Assembly (NCBI GenBank): GCA_019694685.1
Contig: JAIBBM010000025.1
Span: 1-60,853, forward strand
DNA from: Leptospirales bacterium
GTDB lineage: Bacteria; Spirochaetota; Leptospiria; Leptospirales; Leptonemataceae
DNA length: 60,853 bases
Direction of reading: 5' to 3'
The translations under genes were made by a program, and so were the position numbers. The notes under the pieces are model-generated. The model searched no databases. It worked only from the letters and a program-made list of their open reading frames with translations, and was not told the origin of the DNA. The first letter of the stretch is position 1. The number at the start of each line of letters is the position of its first letter. Shown piece by piece: positions 27,111 through 35,969 of the stretch.

Positions 27111-29915
27111 CTAACGGTTCATAGGTGCGTGGGATTCCATCCAGCGCGTTGCATCTTCGGCAGGCATTGGGATGGCCAGGAGAAAGCCTTGAGAATCTTC
27201 GCAACCAAGTTCACGAAGCGTATCAAGTTGCTCCGCATTTTCGACGCCCTCTGCGACTGTGGCCAGGCCAAGGGCTTCTGAGATTCCGAGGATGGCCCGA
27301 ACAATGGCGCGACTTTCTGGCTCTACTGCAATTTCCTGAATGAAGGAGCGGTCAATTTTCAGACGTGAGAAATTGAAACGTTTGAGAGAGGAGAGCGACG
27401 AGTGACCCGTCCCAAAATCGTCCACGGCAACACTGATGCCTGCGTCCCGCAAAATCCTGATCATTCGAATGGCGAGCGCTGGATCTTGCATAGCGAGGCT
27501 CTCCGTGATCTCCAGTTCCAAATTTTTTGCCGGCAAGCCTTCTTCTTTGAGGATGTCTAGAATCTGATCCACAAGCCCGGCTTCTCGCAGCTGGGCAGCA
27601 GAGACGTTAACCGACATTACTAGACTCTCTCTACCGCTCTGTATCCAGGAGACTGCCTGTTTCACCGCGCAGCGCAGTACCCAATGGCCAATCGTCGTAA
27701 TCAGGCCGATTTCCTCCGCGATTGGAATGAACTCGACCGGAGAGACTGCACCCAGCTGTGGATGCGTCCAGCGCAAGAGCGCTTCCACTCCCGTGACCGT
27801 GCTGGAATCCAGGGATAACTGCGGCTGGTAGTGAACTGCGAGTTCCCCATTCGCCAGTGCGCTGCGAAGAGCATGCTCGAGCTCCCAGTGTCGCGCCGCT
27901 TTCTTCTGCATTTCAGCAGTGTAGAAGCGAAAACCATTTCGTCCTTCTGCTTTCGCGCGATACATGGCCGTGTCTGCGTTCTTGCAGAGAATTTCAAAAT
28001 CATCGCCGTCTTCGGGAAACATAGTGATGCCAACAGAAAGAGTCACTGCAATTCCGCCGGAAACGTTAAGCGGCGTTTGGATGCTCTCAACGAGCTTGGT
28101 CGCTACGTGCGCTGCTCCTTCTGCTCCAATTTCTGGGAGGAGAATGACAAATTCATCTCCTCCCAGTCTGCAGACGGTGTCCTCCACTCGCAGTATGCCA
28201 GTGAGTCTCTGGCTTAGAGCAACGAGAATCTCGTCACCGATCTTATGCCCCAGCGTATCGTTGATCCTTTTGAAGTGATCCACATCAAGAAACATAAGTG
28301 CCAGGGGCATATCTCCGCGCCGGCACAACGAGAGTGCCTGCATTGCACGATCAAATAGCAGCGCACGGTTGGGTAAACCAGTAAGAGGATCGTAATGTGC
28401 CAGTCGTCGAATGCGTTCTTCATCCGCTTTTCGTCGCGTGATGTCAGAAAAGATGGCGATGTACCTCAGGTCTGCGCCTGAGCCAGTGCGACTGATGGAC
28501 AACCACTCGGGGTAAACGGTACCGTCTTTCTTGCGATTCCAGATTTCACCGGCCCAATTTCCTTTCGCGATCAAATCTTCCCACATTGCCTGATAGAAAT
28601 CCTGGCTCTGTCTGCCCGAAGCGAGTATTCTGGGTGTCTGGCCGATTGCTTCGGATTGTGCGAAACCGGTGATCTCGGTGAACGCGGGATTGACCGCGAG
28701 AATTTTGGCATGCTGGTCTGTAACTACAACGCCTTCCGCCGCTCCTGTGATGACGCGCGCTGCCAGTTCCAGGTCAGACTGAGCTTTCTTTCGCTCTGTG
28801 ATGTCGTGAATGATAGAGTGGAGGCGAGGCCGTCCATCCACGCGGATTGGACCCGAATACACTTCCACATCCCGGATTTCACCAGATGACAGCATGTGTT
28901 TGAACTCGAAGACGAGTCTCTGTTGTTTTCCTGCTGCAGTCAATTCTCGCGTGATTTCGTCGGGGGACATGCAATTGATATCGCGAATGTTCATGCGCAG
29001 CAATTGTTCCCGTGAGTAGCCATAGAAGTGGCATGCTGCTCCGTTCGCGTCGACGATCGCCCCGGTTTCCTCGTCTATGATGAGTTTGATGGCACTGTTG
29101 ACTTCGAATGCTTGCCGATAGCGTTCTTCGCTTTCGACAAGTTCCTGGGCGCGACGGTGATTTTCATCGACGTCTGAGATAGTCCAGATAGATCCACGCG
29201 CTGGTTCCCGGGGATTGACGAGTTGTCCGCTCAACTGGCACCAGAAGGTCGCACCGTCTTTGCGTTTCATGAGGAGTTCATCTGAATAGGTTCCTCCCGC
29301 TTGCATCGTAGGATATGCCTGCTCTCCGAGTGTCTGAAAGTCAGCGTTTGCAGCATAGAGAGCGGAGGTTTCAAGTCCGTGAAGCCCACCAGTGTTGTAC
29401 CCAAACATTGTTTCCATTCGGCGATTTGCCCAGAGGATGCGACGATCTTTTAGAAGCGCGATGCCCGCGAGACTCTGATCGAGAAGTACCTGTCGCATTT
29501 CCACAGCTTCTTTTGCTTCCGCTCTCGCTTTGCGCAACTCTGTCAAATCCTGGAACGCAACCACGGCGCCCGGGCGGCCTGCTTCGTCTGAAACCGGAGC
29601 AATCGTAAGTTCGACCGGAAGCATCCGACCATCCTTGCACACAAAGGAATCTTCTACGTGCCGAGTTTGCAAATCGCGAATGGTTTTGGACACCGGGCAT
29701 TCCTCCGGTGGGTAGGGACTTCCGTCTTCTTTTCGCCAATGAAACAAGGTGTGTTGATCCTTTTTCAGCACTTCAGCTTCAGAGAAGCCCAGCATCGCGA
29801 GTGCTGCTTCATTCACAAATGTGCACAGTCCGTCTTGATCTACACCATACACGCCTTCGCCGAGGTTCTGGAGAAGGGTTCGTTCCAGCGTGCGACCTTC
29901 AGGGAAATCCTTCAT
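27111..29915 (-). CDS. Multi-PAS GGDEF-EAL cyclic di-GMP turnover protein
   Basis: 934 aa, no membrane helices. Four PAS-type segments occupy about 1-480 (LGFSEAEVL, ANRRMETMFGY, GYSREQLLRMN, ITGFAQSEAIG). The GGDEF domain has an intact active site near 585 (RLGGDEFVILLP), and the EAL domain begins near 710 with GVEALLRW and has ELEITESL, VDDFGTGHSS and LKIDRSFI. Both halves therefore look catalytically competent for making and for breaking c-di-GMP. With the HD-GYP gene at 14023, this indicates active c-di-GMP signalling. The ATG at 29915 precedes MKDFPEGRTLE. Upstream lies a 191-bp divergent region shared with the TRAP-type gene. Confidence 0.92.
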   Translation of the reverse strand: MKDFPEGRTLERTLLQNLGEGVYGVDQDGLCTFVNEAALAMLGFSEAEVLKKDQHTLFHWRKEDGSPYPPEECPVSKTIRDLQTRHVEDSFVCKDGRMLPVELTIAPVSDEAGRPGAVVAFQDLTELRKARAEAKEAVEMRQVLLDQSLAGIALLKDRRILWANRRMETMFGYNTGGLHGLETSALYAANADFQTLGEQAYPTMQAGGTYSDELLMKRKDGATFWCQLSGQLVNPREPARGSIWTISDVDENHRRAQELVESEERYRQAFEVNSAIKLIIDEETGAIVDANGAACHFYGYSREQLLRMNIRDINCMSPDEITRELTAAGKQQRLVFEFKHMLSSGEIRDVEVYSGPIRVDGRPRLHSIIHDITERKKAQSDLELAARVITGAAEGVVVTDQHAKILAVNPAFTEITGFAQSEAIGQTPRILASGRQSQDFYQAMWEDLIAKGNWAGEIWNRKKDGTVYPEWLSISRTGSGADLRYIAIFSDITRRKADEERIRRLAHYDPLTGLPNRALLFDRAMQALSLCRRGDMPLALMFLDVDHFKRINDTLGHKIGDEILVALSQRLTGILRVEDTVCRLGGDEFVILLPEIGAEGAAHVATKLVESIQTPLNVSGGIAVTLSVGITMFPEDGDDFEILCKNADTAMYRAKAEGRNGFRFYTAEMQKKAARHWELEHALRSALANGELAVHYQPQLSLDSSTVTGVEALLRWTHPQLGAVSPVEFIPIAEEIGLITTIGHWVLRCAVKQAVSWIQSGRESLVMSVNVSAAQLREAGLVDQILDILKEEGLPAKNLELEITESLAMQDPALAIRMIRILRDAGISVAVDDFGTGHSSLSSLKRFNFSRLKIDRSFIQEIAVEPESRAIVRAILGISEALGLATVAEGVENAEQLDTLRELGCEDSQGFLLAIPMPAEDATRWMESHAPMNR

Positions 29916-30106
29916 CGGGTTCTGACCATTTTTCGGCCATGGTTGCGAATGCTCGGAAACAATGCTAGCGCGAATGACTTTCGCGCATCCGTGTGCGAAA
30001 GAGCGTGTCCTGAATTGAGAATCAAGATCGATTCCGAAGAGATTCCTCTCCTGTAATTCGTTTGTTTTTTCGTGACGCGAAAGCGTGCTAAACGTCTGAG
30101 CAAATC

Positions 30107-31147
30107 ATGAAGCAAGCCGTTGCGTACTTTTTCGTATTTTTGATTCAATCTTTTGCATTGGCGGCCGAGCCAATCGAGATTCGCCTGGCGTCCAACCTTC
30201 CCGACAACTCTCGAATGGCCAGGGATTTTAAAGAATGGAGTGCAAAGGTTGAAGAACGAACAGGCAGGCGAATCTCCTTCAGATTCTATTTTGATGGTTC
30301 TCAGGGAGATGAGCGAGATGTGATCAGGAAGACAAAACTGGGTCAACTGGATGGAGGAATCATAACGTCAGGCGGCCTTGCTATGATCCATTCTGATTTT
30401 CGTGCATTGCGTGCGCCACTTTTCTTCGCAAGCGACGCCGAGCATGACTACGTGGTGGAAAAGTGCACCGCCGATTTTAAACGAATTTCCAGTACTGCCG
30501 GCTTCGAGTTGGTTCTGTGGAACGATATGGGATGGGTCTACTGGTATTCTCGCCAGCCAATCGCAAACGCCAACGGATTGCGCCAGGTGAAGATGTGGCA
30601 ATGGACGGAGGATACAGCGATTAGCGCTTTGCACAGACAACTGGGAGTAAGTGGCGTCCCTCTGGGTCAGGTGGAGCTTCTGTCCGCACTCCAGACCGGT
30701 AAGGTCGATGCGTACTACGGCACTCCTCTTCAATCAGTGGAAATGGATTGGTATACACAGACCAGATATTCGACCAGTGTTCCCGTTGCGTATGAGCCTG
30801 GAGCCCTGATGATTTCGAATAGAGTTTGGAATCGTATTTCGCCTGCGGATCGCAATGTGATCCTCTCTCTGGGTTCAACTCTTCAGGCCGAGTTGCGCCG
30901 TGATATTCGTAAGTGGAATGACGACGCGACATCTGCGATGGCCCGCCGCGGTGTGAGCGTCACGCAAGCAGAATCTGCATTTCGTTCTGATCTTTCGGAG
31001 AAGGCGGAGGTTGTGTATCGCACGCTTTCCGAAAACGCAGGATCGCAGACCATGTATGATCTTGTGAAACGGCACAGAAGCGACTATCGCAGGAGACATT
31101 TGTCTCCGGGAAGAGACAAAGAACCCTTTGTGCCACAATCGCGCTAG
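30107..31147 (+). CDS. TRAP transporter-type solute-binding protein (DctP family)
   Basis: 346 aa with an N-terminal signal peptide (cleavage near ALAAEP). The mature N-terminus (IRLASNLPDNSRM) and the segment KLGQLDGGIITSGGL fit the DctP/TRAP periplasmic binding fold, as does the later NANGLRQVKMW region where family members place the carboxylate-binding Arg. No DctM or DctQ permease gene is in the window, so it either works with a distant transporter or has become a sensor. It precedes the DUF547 gene by 83 bp; co-transcription is possible. Confidence 0.8.
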   Translation: MKQAVAYFFVFLIQSFALAAEPIEIRLASNLPDNSRMARDFKEWSAKVEERTGRRISFRFYFDGSQGDERDVIRKTKLGQLDGGIITSGGLAMIHSDFRALRAPLFFASDAEHDYVVEKCTADFKRISSTAGFELVLWNDMGWVYWYSRQPIANANGLRQVKMWQWTEDTAISALHRQLGVSGVPLGQVELLSALQTGKVDAYYGTPLQSVEMDWYTQTRYSTSVPVAYEPGALMISNRVWNRISPADRNVILSLGSTLQAELRRDIRKWNDDATSAMARRGVSVTQAESAFRSDLSEKAEVVYRTLSENAGSQTMYDLVKRHRSDYRRRHLSPGRDKEPFVPQSR

Positions 31148-31230
31148 CGTCCTGGAAACACGAATCATTGGAGTAAAAATGTTTACCCTTTGCAGTGCTG
31201 GTATCTTCTTGAGTGGGGAAAGAAGACAGG

Positions 31231-31974
31231 ATGACTGCCATGACAAAAAGCTTGTTGCTCTGTCTGATCTGGGTCTCATCGCTCGGCGCGCAAACCCGCG
31301 AACTTGACCGGGTGCTTCGTACTCACGTAGCGGATGGCCGCGTCAACTACAAAGCTCTCAAAGACGACCCGCTCTTCGAGCGATCTGTGCAGAGGCTGGC
31401 GCAGGTAAACCCGGGTACACTCAAATCGCAGAGCGAGCGGCTCGCGTTCTGGATCAATGTGTACAATGCATTCACACTGAAGCTGATCGTAGACCATTAC
31501 CCGGTCGCAAGCATCAATGATCTGCACAGTGGGCCCGGCCTCATTGTCTCTACGGTCATTGGGAAAACAGTTTGGAAGGTCTGGAAGTTCAGGATCCACG
31601 AAAGAAATTACACTCTCGACGAAGTGGAGCACTCGATTCTCAGACCCATGGGCGACTATCGGATCCATGCTGCCATCAATTGCGCATCACGCGGTTGTCC
31701 GCCTCTGCGTTCGGAGGCATACACAGCCGAGAAACTAAATGAACAACTCGACGACCAGATGCGCTGTTTTCTCAGGCCACCTTACGCCCGTTACGACAGT
31801 GCGTCCAATACGTTGTATGTTTCAAAAGTCTTTGATTGGTTTGCGGAGGATTTTGAGAAACAGGAACCTTTGCCGTATGCACTATTGCCATATCTGCCAG
31901 AAAACGTGAATCCGAAAACGGCAGCCTCTGCGCGCATTCGCACTCTGGACTACGACTGGAATTTGAATGAGTAG
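31231..31974 (+). CDS. Secreted DUF547 family protein
   Basis: 247 aa from ATG 31231, preferred for the upstream purine-rich GGGGAAAGAAGACAGG. An in-frame GTG lies 18 bases earlier. A signal peptide (KSLLLCLIWVSSLGAQ) targets it to the periplasm. Family signatures are the RLAFWINVYNAFTLKLI block, DEVEHSILRP and the Cys-containing INCASRGCPPL. DUF547 proteins resemble papain/transglutaminase folds, but no activity is established. The 3' end (AATGAGTAG) overlaps the ATG of a short downstream frame that appears to be the start of a decayed gene. Confidence 0.8.
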   Translation: MTAMTKSLLLCLIWVSSLGAQTRELDRVLRTHVADGRVNYKALKDDPLFERSVQRLAQVNPGTLKSQSERLAFWINVYNAFTLKLIVDHYPVASINDLHSGPGLIVSTVIGKTVWKVWKFRIHERNYTLDEVEHSILRPMGDYRIHAAINCASRGCPPLRSEAYTAEKLNEQLDDQMRCFLRPPYARYDSASNTLYVSKVFDWFAEDFEKQEPLPYALLPYLPENVNPKTAASARIRTLDYDWNLNE

Positions 31975-32492
31975 GAATTTCCCTCTAACCGCACTGAATG
32001 ATCGACTAACGGTGGTTAAAAAACAGAAACCTGCTGACGACGAACTGTTGTTATGGGAGCAAGTTTGCAAAAACCGCAGATCAAAAACGATTGCCCAAAC
32101 CAGTCTTCCCTCTTTCCCTGGATGAATGCGAACCCCGCTTGTGTGCGCTTTCGGTTTGCTGTTGCATCCAGCGGGTGCAAGGTCAGTGCTCAAACAGACA
32201 ACTTACCTGAGATTTCTCTCTTCGGATTGTTTGGGAGAACCATTATTCTCAACAAGACCTGGACTGGAATTCAGAAAAGCGGAACAGATCAACTAACCGC
32301 CGCTCTATACAGCTTCGGCAGAAACGCAATCTACTTGCCTCGCGCGCAAACCAGCTGAATCTAGCTCTGGGTTTTTTTGGTGCGATCTATCTTACCAATG
32401 TGGCAGAAGCGCTGGTCTTTCGCCACCAATCATTGCAATCAGACATCGCGCCTTCTGATCAGCTTCGTGTTGCATATTCTTTTCAGTTTTGA
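31967..32492 (+). pseudogene. Decayed gene, possibly an outer-membrane-type protein (DUF5683-like)
   Basis: 529 bp between DUF547 and DUF1398 hold no intact gene but several protein-like fragments in different plus-strand frames. One 52-codon frame starts at the ATG overlapping the DUF547 stop (31967-32125). A last piece ends at TGA 32490-32492 and reads LALGFFGAIYLTNVAEALVF and then LRVAYSFQF, the aromatic-ended tail expected of a beta-barrel or DUF5683-like protein. At least two frameshifts would be needed to join them. I read this as a gene remnant; family assignment is tentative. Confidence 0.35.
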
Positions 32493-32502
32493 GAGCGGCG
32501 CT

Positions 32503-32916
32503 TCACAATTGAACAGCCGGGTATTCTTCCAGATAGTTTTCGCCGCTTGCGCCGTAATAGGTGATTTTGCGTGCGGAAAAATCGACATCATAGCCAGTAA
32601 CTCCTGCGTTCCATGCACTCTGTAGAAATTCGGGAAAGTTGCTTTCTCCCCTTTGATCTCTCCTGAGAGCTGCAATCAATGCGTCGCGATCAAATTTTGG
32701 GATTTCATGCGTTCCTGTAACCAGGGGAGTACCTTGCTGCACGACTGAACCTTCTTTCATCAGGTAAATGGATTGGCAGGATGGCAAAGACCATCGGTTC
32801 ATTTCTACACCGCACTCGCGAAGAACTTCCGCGAGTACGGGAAATCCTCCTACCTTTGGGCGAATCGACATCGCATGTTGTTGTGCTTTGCTTAGTTTTT
32901 CAGTGAGCCGACTCAT
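32503..32916 (-). CDS. DUF1398 family protein
   Basis: 137 aa. The end segment (NFPEFLQSAWNAGVTGYDVDF then RKITYYGASGENYLEEYPAV) is the hallmark of DUF1398, a small cytosolic family of unknown activity. It starts 13 bp downstream of the MarR gene on the same strand with a suitable AGGAG (tcctt on the plus strand) before the ATG, so the two are almost certainly one operon, and MarR probably controls it. Confidence 0.8.
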   Translation of the reverse strand: MSRLTEKLSKAQQHAMSIRPKVGGFPVLAEVLRECGVEMNRWSLPSCQSIYLMKEGSVVQQGTPLVTGTHEIPKFDRDALIAALRRDQRGESNFPEFLQSAWNAGVTGYDVDFSARKITYYGASGENYLEEYPAVQL

Positions 32917-32929
32917 GTAATACTCCTTG

Positions 32930-33400
32930 CTATTCGATTGGATGGGCGTTCAGTCTGTGAATTGTTGCGAGCTTGACAAGCGTTCGGACCAGAGCTTTTT
33001 TTTCGCCCTGCGAGAGGATTGAAAAGAAGCTCTCATCGTTCTCATCTGCGATGCGCGCCAGCTGTGGCACGAGCCGGGCGGCCCTTGGTGTAAGCTGGAT
33101 TTCCTGGAAGCGCCTATCTCTGGAAGATTCGGTGCGCGTCACAAGGCCTTTGTTCAGGAGTCGATCCACCAGTTTGGAGACAGCTCCGCGCGTAAGGCCT
33201 GTGATCTCCGCGACCGTTCCAGGAGAAGTCTTCTGATTTCCCGCATACATTTCTCGCAGAATCACGCACTCTGCTACTGTTACGTCCGTGGCTGCCAGCT
33301 TGCGTGCGAATGAATGCGAAACAGCATTCGAGATCACTCTCAGGTGATAGCCAATGTGAGGCTTCAATTGAACCGGGTCAGGTTTTTGCCTGTTCTTCAT
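32930..33400 (-). CDS. MarR-family transcriptional regulator
   Basis: 156 aa. Winged helix-turn-helix with the recognition helix in EITGLTRGAVSKLVDRLLNKGLV and the wing R-x-x-S-S-R-D-R-R-F-Q-E-I-Q-L-T, typical for MarR. The helices on both sides should dimerise. It is first gene of an operon with DUF1398. Its own promoter contains a perfect 12-bp palindrome between -35 and -10, so autorepression relieved by a small ligand is the natural model. Confidence 0.9.
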   Translation of the reverse strand: MKNRQKPDPVQLKPHIGYHLRVISNAVSHSFARKLAATDVTVAECVILREMYAGNQKTSPGTVAEITGLTRGAVSKLVDRLLNKGLVTRTESSRDRRFQEIQLTPRAARLVPQLARIADENDESFFSILSQGEKKALVRTLVKLATIHRLNAHPIE

Positions 33401-33418
33401 TCGTCGATTTCCGTGTCC

Positions 33419-33447
33419 ATAATAGTTTCCTAGGAAATAGTTGTCAA
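33419..33447 (-). promoter_or_regulatory. marR-type promoter with operator palindrome in the spacer
   Basis: Reading the minus strand: TTGACA (33447-33442), a 17-bp spacer, then TATTAT (33424-33419), a near-consensus sigma-70 promoter 19 bases before the MarR start. The spacer contains the perfect palindrome TTTCCTAGGAAA (33426-33437), well placed for a MarR dimer to block RNA polymerase. Confidence 0.75.
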
Positions 33448-33587
33448 GGATTCAAATGGGGCTGGCCTTCAGATCCATTCAATCAAAAAGGCTTGCGAAG
33501 TGCCACACAGGGAGAACTCTCGGGATGATGGTTGTTCAATGGATTTTCAGACAGCCCGCCAACAAAAGGCTTCAGGCGGAGTATGCA

Positions 33588-34274
33588 ATGTCCTCATTCA
33601 GATTTGTAGCGATTGCTCTGGTGTTTGTTTCGCAGACATCGATTACACCGGGCCCGAAGAAAAAGGAGCCAGAGCAATTGTGCCGAACGTATGCGACTGA
33701 GTTTGAAGAACGTCCAGCACACACGATCAGCACATGTCAGTTTGATGAAGCTGCCCTCGAGTATAGATGCACCAAATCCAGTGGCGATTTCAAGACCAGG
33801 GTCTATGCTAGCGCGCGCGATTTCGTAATGGAAGGGATTCACAGAGAGCGAGCCTATGCGATAAGAACCAGATTCCGCAGCGATGGGAAGGATTGGGAAG
33901 CGAAGCTAGTTTACACGGACGATGGGTATCTCGCGAGAGAAGAGAATACTGCGCTCCCCCATGTGGTTCTTGTCTGGGACAAATGGGATGCGAGTGGTCG
34001 CAATACAGCAGGCCGAATGGAAGTAGGTAAGATCTGCAGTCTCGTAAGTTCGGTCGAGTACAAAGATACCGATCATGCATCATTTGCTACTTTCGGATTT
34101 GAGGGCGAGGAGCCCGCAGGAGTCTGCAAGTATCTGAAAGCGCGAGTTGATCGGTTTTATGATGAAAATGAGATTCTGATTCGCGAAGTCACAAGCATAC
34201 AGGTTTCGGATACAAAGGAAACCATTTATACAATCAAAAGCACGCAGAAGTTTTGTGTCGTCGAGGAACGTTAA
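33588..34274 (+). CDS. Secreted hypothetical protein at the transposon boundary
   Basis: 228 aa from ATG 33588, chosen for AGGCGGAG upstream and the signal-like N-terminus SSFRFVAIALVFVSQ. The mature protein has five cysteines and mixed beta strands (for example FATFGFEGEEPAGVC). I do not recognise a family. Its stop codon TAA (34272-34274) lies inside the 8-bp target duplication, so the composite transposon inserted exactly at the end of this gene and left the protein unchanged. Confidence 0.65.
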   Translation: MSSFRFVAIALVFVSQTSITPGPKKKEPEQLCRTYATEFEERPAHTISTCQFDEAALEYRCTKSSGDFKTRVYASARDFVMEGIHRERAYAIRTRFRSDGKDWEAKLVYTDDGYLAREENTALPHVVLVWDKWDASGRNTAGRMEVGKICSLVSSVEYKDTDHASFATFGFEGEEPAGVCKYLKARVDRFYDENEILIREVTSIQVSDTKETIYTIKSTQKFCVVEER

Positions 34275-34278
34275 AACA
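34271..34278. repeat. Left target-site duplication of the composite transposon
   Basis: TTAAAACA immediately outside the left IS end. The same 8 bp recur at 60821-60828 immediately outside the right IS end. Neither IS copy has a matching repeat on its inner side. Confidence 0.8.
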
Positions 34279-35440
34279 GTCTAGTGACTAGATTTCCCAA
34301 AGTAGCATGTGTTTCACAACTAATTCTGCGTAGGCCGTAAACTCTGAGAGCTTTCAGTGCACTGAATTCATTGAGGTAGAGAGTGCTGTTCTCTGGAGCG
34401 AAGTATGAATACGAAGCAATGAAGCTGTGCTTCACAATTCGTTGTGTTCCCTCAGCTGTGTTGTTTGATACTCCATCTCTCGACCATCTGTTCTTTGCCC
34501 AGACACTCCGTTTCCTGTTCTTGGCTCTTGCAGTGTGATTCACTGCACGGAAGTTGCTGTTGTATCTCGTGAACCAAGGTGTTCCCTCATCCGCGAAGAG
34601 TGGAGTATGAGGAGGAAGAAAGTCGAATAACGGTTGCAGAGTCTTCTGCTTCTGATCCGGAACAGACGACAGCAACACTGGTCCTTTTTTCACAGCTAAC
34701 GTTGAACAGAGTGTTCCTACCTGATACTTCCCTCTCTCTTCCGCCACACGATCCGAAAGATAGATAGAAGCTGTTTGTCCTGTGTGTTTGTATCTGGATC
34801 TTCCTGCATTCGCTCTCTGGGTGGCAGAGAATAGAGCAAGACAGTCTGTATGCACGACTGGTCTATCCTTCACAAAATCCTTGAGATTCCCCTGTTCCGG
34901 AAGCCTTTCCTCCTTCCCCCAAGCCTGCTCAATATCCTTCCGAAGCAGTGTTTTCACCGCCGGAAGCATCTCTGAGAGAAACAATTGCAGTCTTCTCTTG
35001 AGCAATGTTGCTGTGGCTTTCGATACCCCGAGTCTTCTCTGTATCTCCAGTCCTGATAACCCCAGAGGAAATCTCTGAAGTGCTTCCATCAGCACATAGG
35101 AAAACGTCCACAAAGGTATCTTCAAATGATGAAGGGGAGTGTATGCTGTTCTGCTCCCCTGATAATTGCAATCCCCACACCTTACAGCTGTTTCTCTCGT
35201 GCTGATGTCTCTATCTAACAGAGTCTTGCAACCCGGACAATACTTCGGATAGAGTTCTGACAGAATCCGTTTTGTAAGTGCCGTATAGAAATCTAGATTC
35301 AGTTCAGGGAATCTTCCATTGAACCGTGCCTTTGCTGATCCACCCTTTGAGCCTTGGCTCGCCCCTGACCCTGATCCTTGGCCCGCTCCTGCGTGCCGGG
35401 TCCGGTCTTTCCCAACCCAACCCTGCACCCCTCTCCGCAT
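34271..35440 (-). CDS. IS1595-like (ISXO2-type) transposase, left copy
   Basis: 389 aa from the ATG at 35440. A Gly/Ser-rich basic N-terminal stretch (~10-40) comes first, then a zinc ribbon with Cys68, Cys71, Cys88 and Cys91 (CPGC, CGDC). A helix-turn-helix follows (GLEIQRRLGVSKATATLL), then the ISXO2-like catalytic domain with likely acidic residues Asp199 (HTDC), Asp284 (FADEG) and Glu330 (NNTAEG). The reading frame has no stop inside the IS; the TAA used (34273-34271) comes from the target duplication. The start codon lies in a strong inverted repeat that would mask it in read-through transcripts. Confidence 0.85.
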   Translation of the reverse strand: MRRGVQGWVGKDRTRHAGAGQGSGSGASQGSKGGSAKARFNGRFPELNLDFYTALTKRILSELYPKYCPGCKTLLDRDISTRETAVRCGDCNYQGSRTAYTPLHHLKIPLWTFSYVLMEALQRFPLGLSGLEIQRRLGVSKATATLLKRRLQLFLSEMLPAVKTLLRKDIEQAWGKEERLPEQGNLKDFVKDRPVVHTDCLALFSATQRANAGRSRYKHTGQTASIYLSDRVAEERGKYQVGTLCSTLAVKKGPVLLSSVPDQKQKTLQPLFDFLPPHTPLFADEGTPWFTRYNSNFRAVNHTARAKNRKRSVWAKNRWSRDGVSNNTAEGTQRIVKHSFIASYSYFAPENSTLYLNEFSALKALRVYGLRRISCETHATLGNLVTRLF

Positions 35441-35515
35441 CTGCGGAGAGGCGAAGCCTATAAAATCTAGTATGTCACCGGGGTTTTGTTCCGTTGGGGA
35501 TTCTAGGGAATAGCG
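34279..35515 (-). mobile_element. IS1595-like insertion sequence, left copy (1,237 bp)
   Basis: Boundaries are where identity with the right copy begins and ends. The ends form an imperfect inverted repeat: CTAGTGACTAGATTTCCC at one side against CTATTCCCTAGAATCCCC at the other, with 13 of 18 positions identical. One transposase gene fills the element. The transposase reads out of the IS at the left end. Confidence 0.8.
35430..35451 (-). promoter_or_regulatory. Inverted repeat over the transposase start codon
   Basis: CCTCTCCGCA, two bases, TGCGGAGAGG: a perfect 10-bp stem with the initiating ATG (complement of 35438-35440) at its centre. In RNA entering from outside the IS this hairpin should hide the start, a device known from other insertion sequences. 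The right copy has the same at 60735-60756. Confidence 0.6.
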
Positions 35516-35969
35516 ATGCACGCAATTTTGGCCCATTTTGTGTCCGTTCCTGAAGGAAACTCCACTGGATATGCAATCTTTTGTCCATTGCTTTTGAGAA
35601 CGGTGGTCGCTCCGGGACGCTCCATGAAAAAGAACCCTGTGATATATCTTGAGGATTTCATTTCCCCTCACCCATGAACGGCGGAAGAGAAAAAAATTTC
35701 GGGAGCTTCGTTGTGGTCTTTTGCCTATCTCGCACGTGCGTCTCCAGCTACAGTTACGGTGGGTCGACGTTTAAAGGCCATCGCGAAATTCATTCATCTC
35801 CCTGAACTTCTTGAAAGCGTGGATGATCGAATCGTCCAGAAGAAAATTTCTCTTGTATCGAATTTCCGGATCAATAAGGATTGTAGGCAAGTAAGGGACA
35901 TAACGAGGCGCCCAATGATAAGCCCGTAGGACACCTTGCTCCGCCGAAATCTACAAAGGAATGGATCGA
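35516..35969. other. Cargo edge without a confident gene
   Basis: 454 bp between the left IS and the first cargo operon. A plus-strand frame starting exactly at the IS junction (ATG 35516) runs 53 codons and ends HP-stop; it could be the tail of a gene cut by the IS but has no recognisable family. A second frame at 35711-35929 lacks a Shine-Dalgarno. The promoter of the operon starting at 35970 should be here; none is near consensus. Confidence 0.4.

Noticed and set aside
26816..27204. Overlapping short frames on both strands between the AraC-type and GGDEF-EAL genes, one with a protein-like tail
   Set aside because: No Shine-Dalgarno, extreme composition and mutual overlap; more likely leader sequence or chance frames.
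35441..35671. Longer transposase start upstream of the left IS
   Set aside because: It begins outside the IS and is absent from the right copy.
35711..35929. 72-codon plus-strand frame before the DnaX-like operon
   Set aside because: No ribosome-binding site and no recognisable pattern; probably promoter region.
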